Shown here: piece after piece, positions 39,701 through 39,769 of the stretch
Position numbering within the stretch: the first letter of the stretch is position 1
Layout: every line of letters begins with the position of its first letter
DNA from: Caballeronia humi
GTDB lineage: Bacteria; Pseudomonadota; Gammaproteobacteria; Burkholderiales; Burkholderiaceae
Direction of reading: 5' to 3'
Length of the DNA stretch: 39,769 bases
NCBI RefSeq assembly: GCF_001544475.1
Contig: NZ_FCNW02000052.1
Location: 1-39,769 of the forward strand
Notes under the pieces: generated by a model
Told to the model about the DNA's origin: nothing
The model's database searches: none
The model's input: only the letters and a program-made list of their open reading frames with translations
Position numbers and translations under genes: made by a program

Positions 39701-39769
39701 GTCAGTTGAAACTCCCCCAGTTGTGGTCGCCTAAAATCCCCCACCGTGTGAAGCAGGACGAGGTCGAGT
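39701..39769 (+). mobile_element. Possible end of an IS21-like element running off the window
   Basis: The segment contains AACTCCCCCAGTTGTGG and AAAATCCCCCAC. Two CCCCCA-containing units about 25 bp apart resemble the repeated termini of IS21-type elements in proteobacteria. A GTG frame (KQDEVE) begins at about 39750 and continues off the edge. Too little is present to be sure. Confidence 0.3.

Noticed and set aside
1..39769. Assignment to the PromA plasmid group
   Set aside because: Considered because of the diverged backbone. The RK2-like oriT, the trbA-trbP order and the TrfA iteron plan fit an IncP-1-type backbone better.

Overview
This window is almost the whole backbone of an IncP-1-type broad-host-range conjugative plasmid, opened so that both ends lie in accessory DNA. 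Its backbone proteins can be aligned from memory with RK2 proteins over most of their length, and the gene order matches IncP-1. The sequence is diverged from RK2, and several usual IncP-1 genes are missing (klcB, most kle genes, kfrA, traA, traB and most of traC). The tyrosine recombinase pair at the left edge and the small double-glycine peptides on the right look Burkholderiaceae-like, so the likely host is a betaproteobacterium such as Burkholderia or Paraburkholderia. That host call is inference.

Layout: (1) 1-2100 is accessory DNA with a partial tyrosine recombinase, its coupled partner and a possibly frameshifted unknown gene. (2) 2157-2645 is oriV, with nine TrfA-type iterons grouped 1+3+5, two DnaA boxes and an AT-rich segment. 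(3) 3250-8690 is stability and global control: klcA, a broken gene, a korC-like gene, kleE, korA-incC-korB, kfrB and kfrC. (4) 8770-19080 is Tra1: traM-traL-traK leftwards, oriT, then traJ-traI(traH)-traG-traF-traE-traD and a shortened traC rightwards. (5) 19090-21770 is an insertion zone with a KfrB-like gene, a frameshifted small gene, a frameshifted DUF3800 gene and decayed ORFs. (6) 21706-34225 is Tra2, the complete trbB-trbN set plus trbP on the minus strand, controlled by trbA. (7) 34842-36245 is the trfA control region with a 35-codon ssb remnant followed by trfA. (8) 36250-39769 is accessory DNA with two small double-glycine leader peptides, a DNA ligase operon, a disrupted serine recombinase and insertion-sequence remains.

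Regulation can be read from the sequence. KorB operators (TTTAGCSGCTAAA) occur nine times, including inside traF and trbJ. KorA operators (GTTTAGCTAAAC-like) sit at the klcA, korA and trfA promoters, with a weak one before kfrB. A third repeated site, CGATATAC(C/A)G, lies at the predicted traK, traG and trbB promoters and is probably the TrbA operator. TrfA would act at the iterons. IncC and KorB would partition the plasmid. TraI, TraJ and TraK would process oriT, TraG would couple it to the channel, and the Trb proteins with TraF would build the mating apparatus.

The main unusual points are the ssb remnant translated into trfA, the inferred TrbA regulon motif, traC reduced to its antirestriction-like domain next to a second KfrB-like gene, loss of kfrA, two tandem double-glycine leader peptides without visible maturation genes, and several frameshifts, some of them in homopolymer runs.
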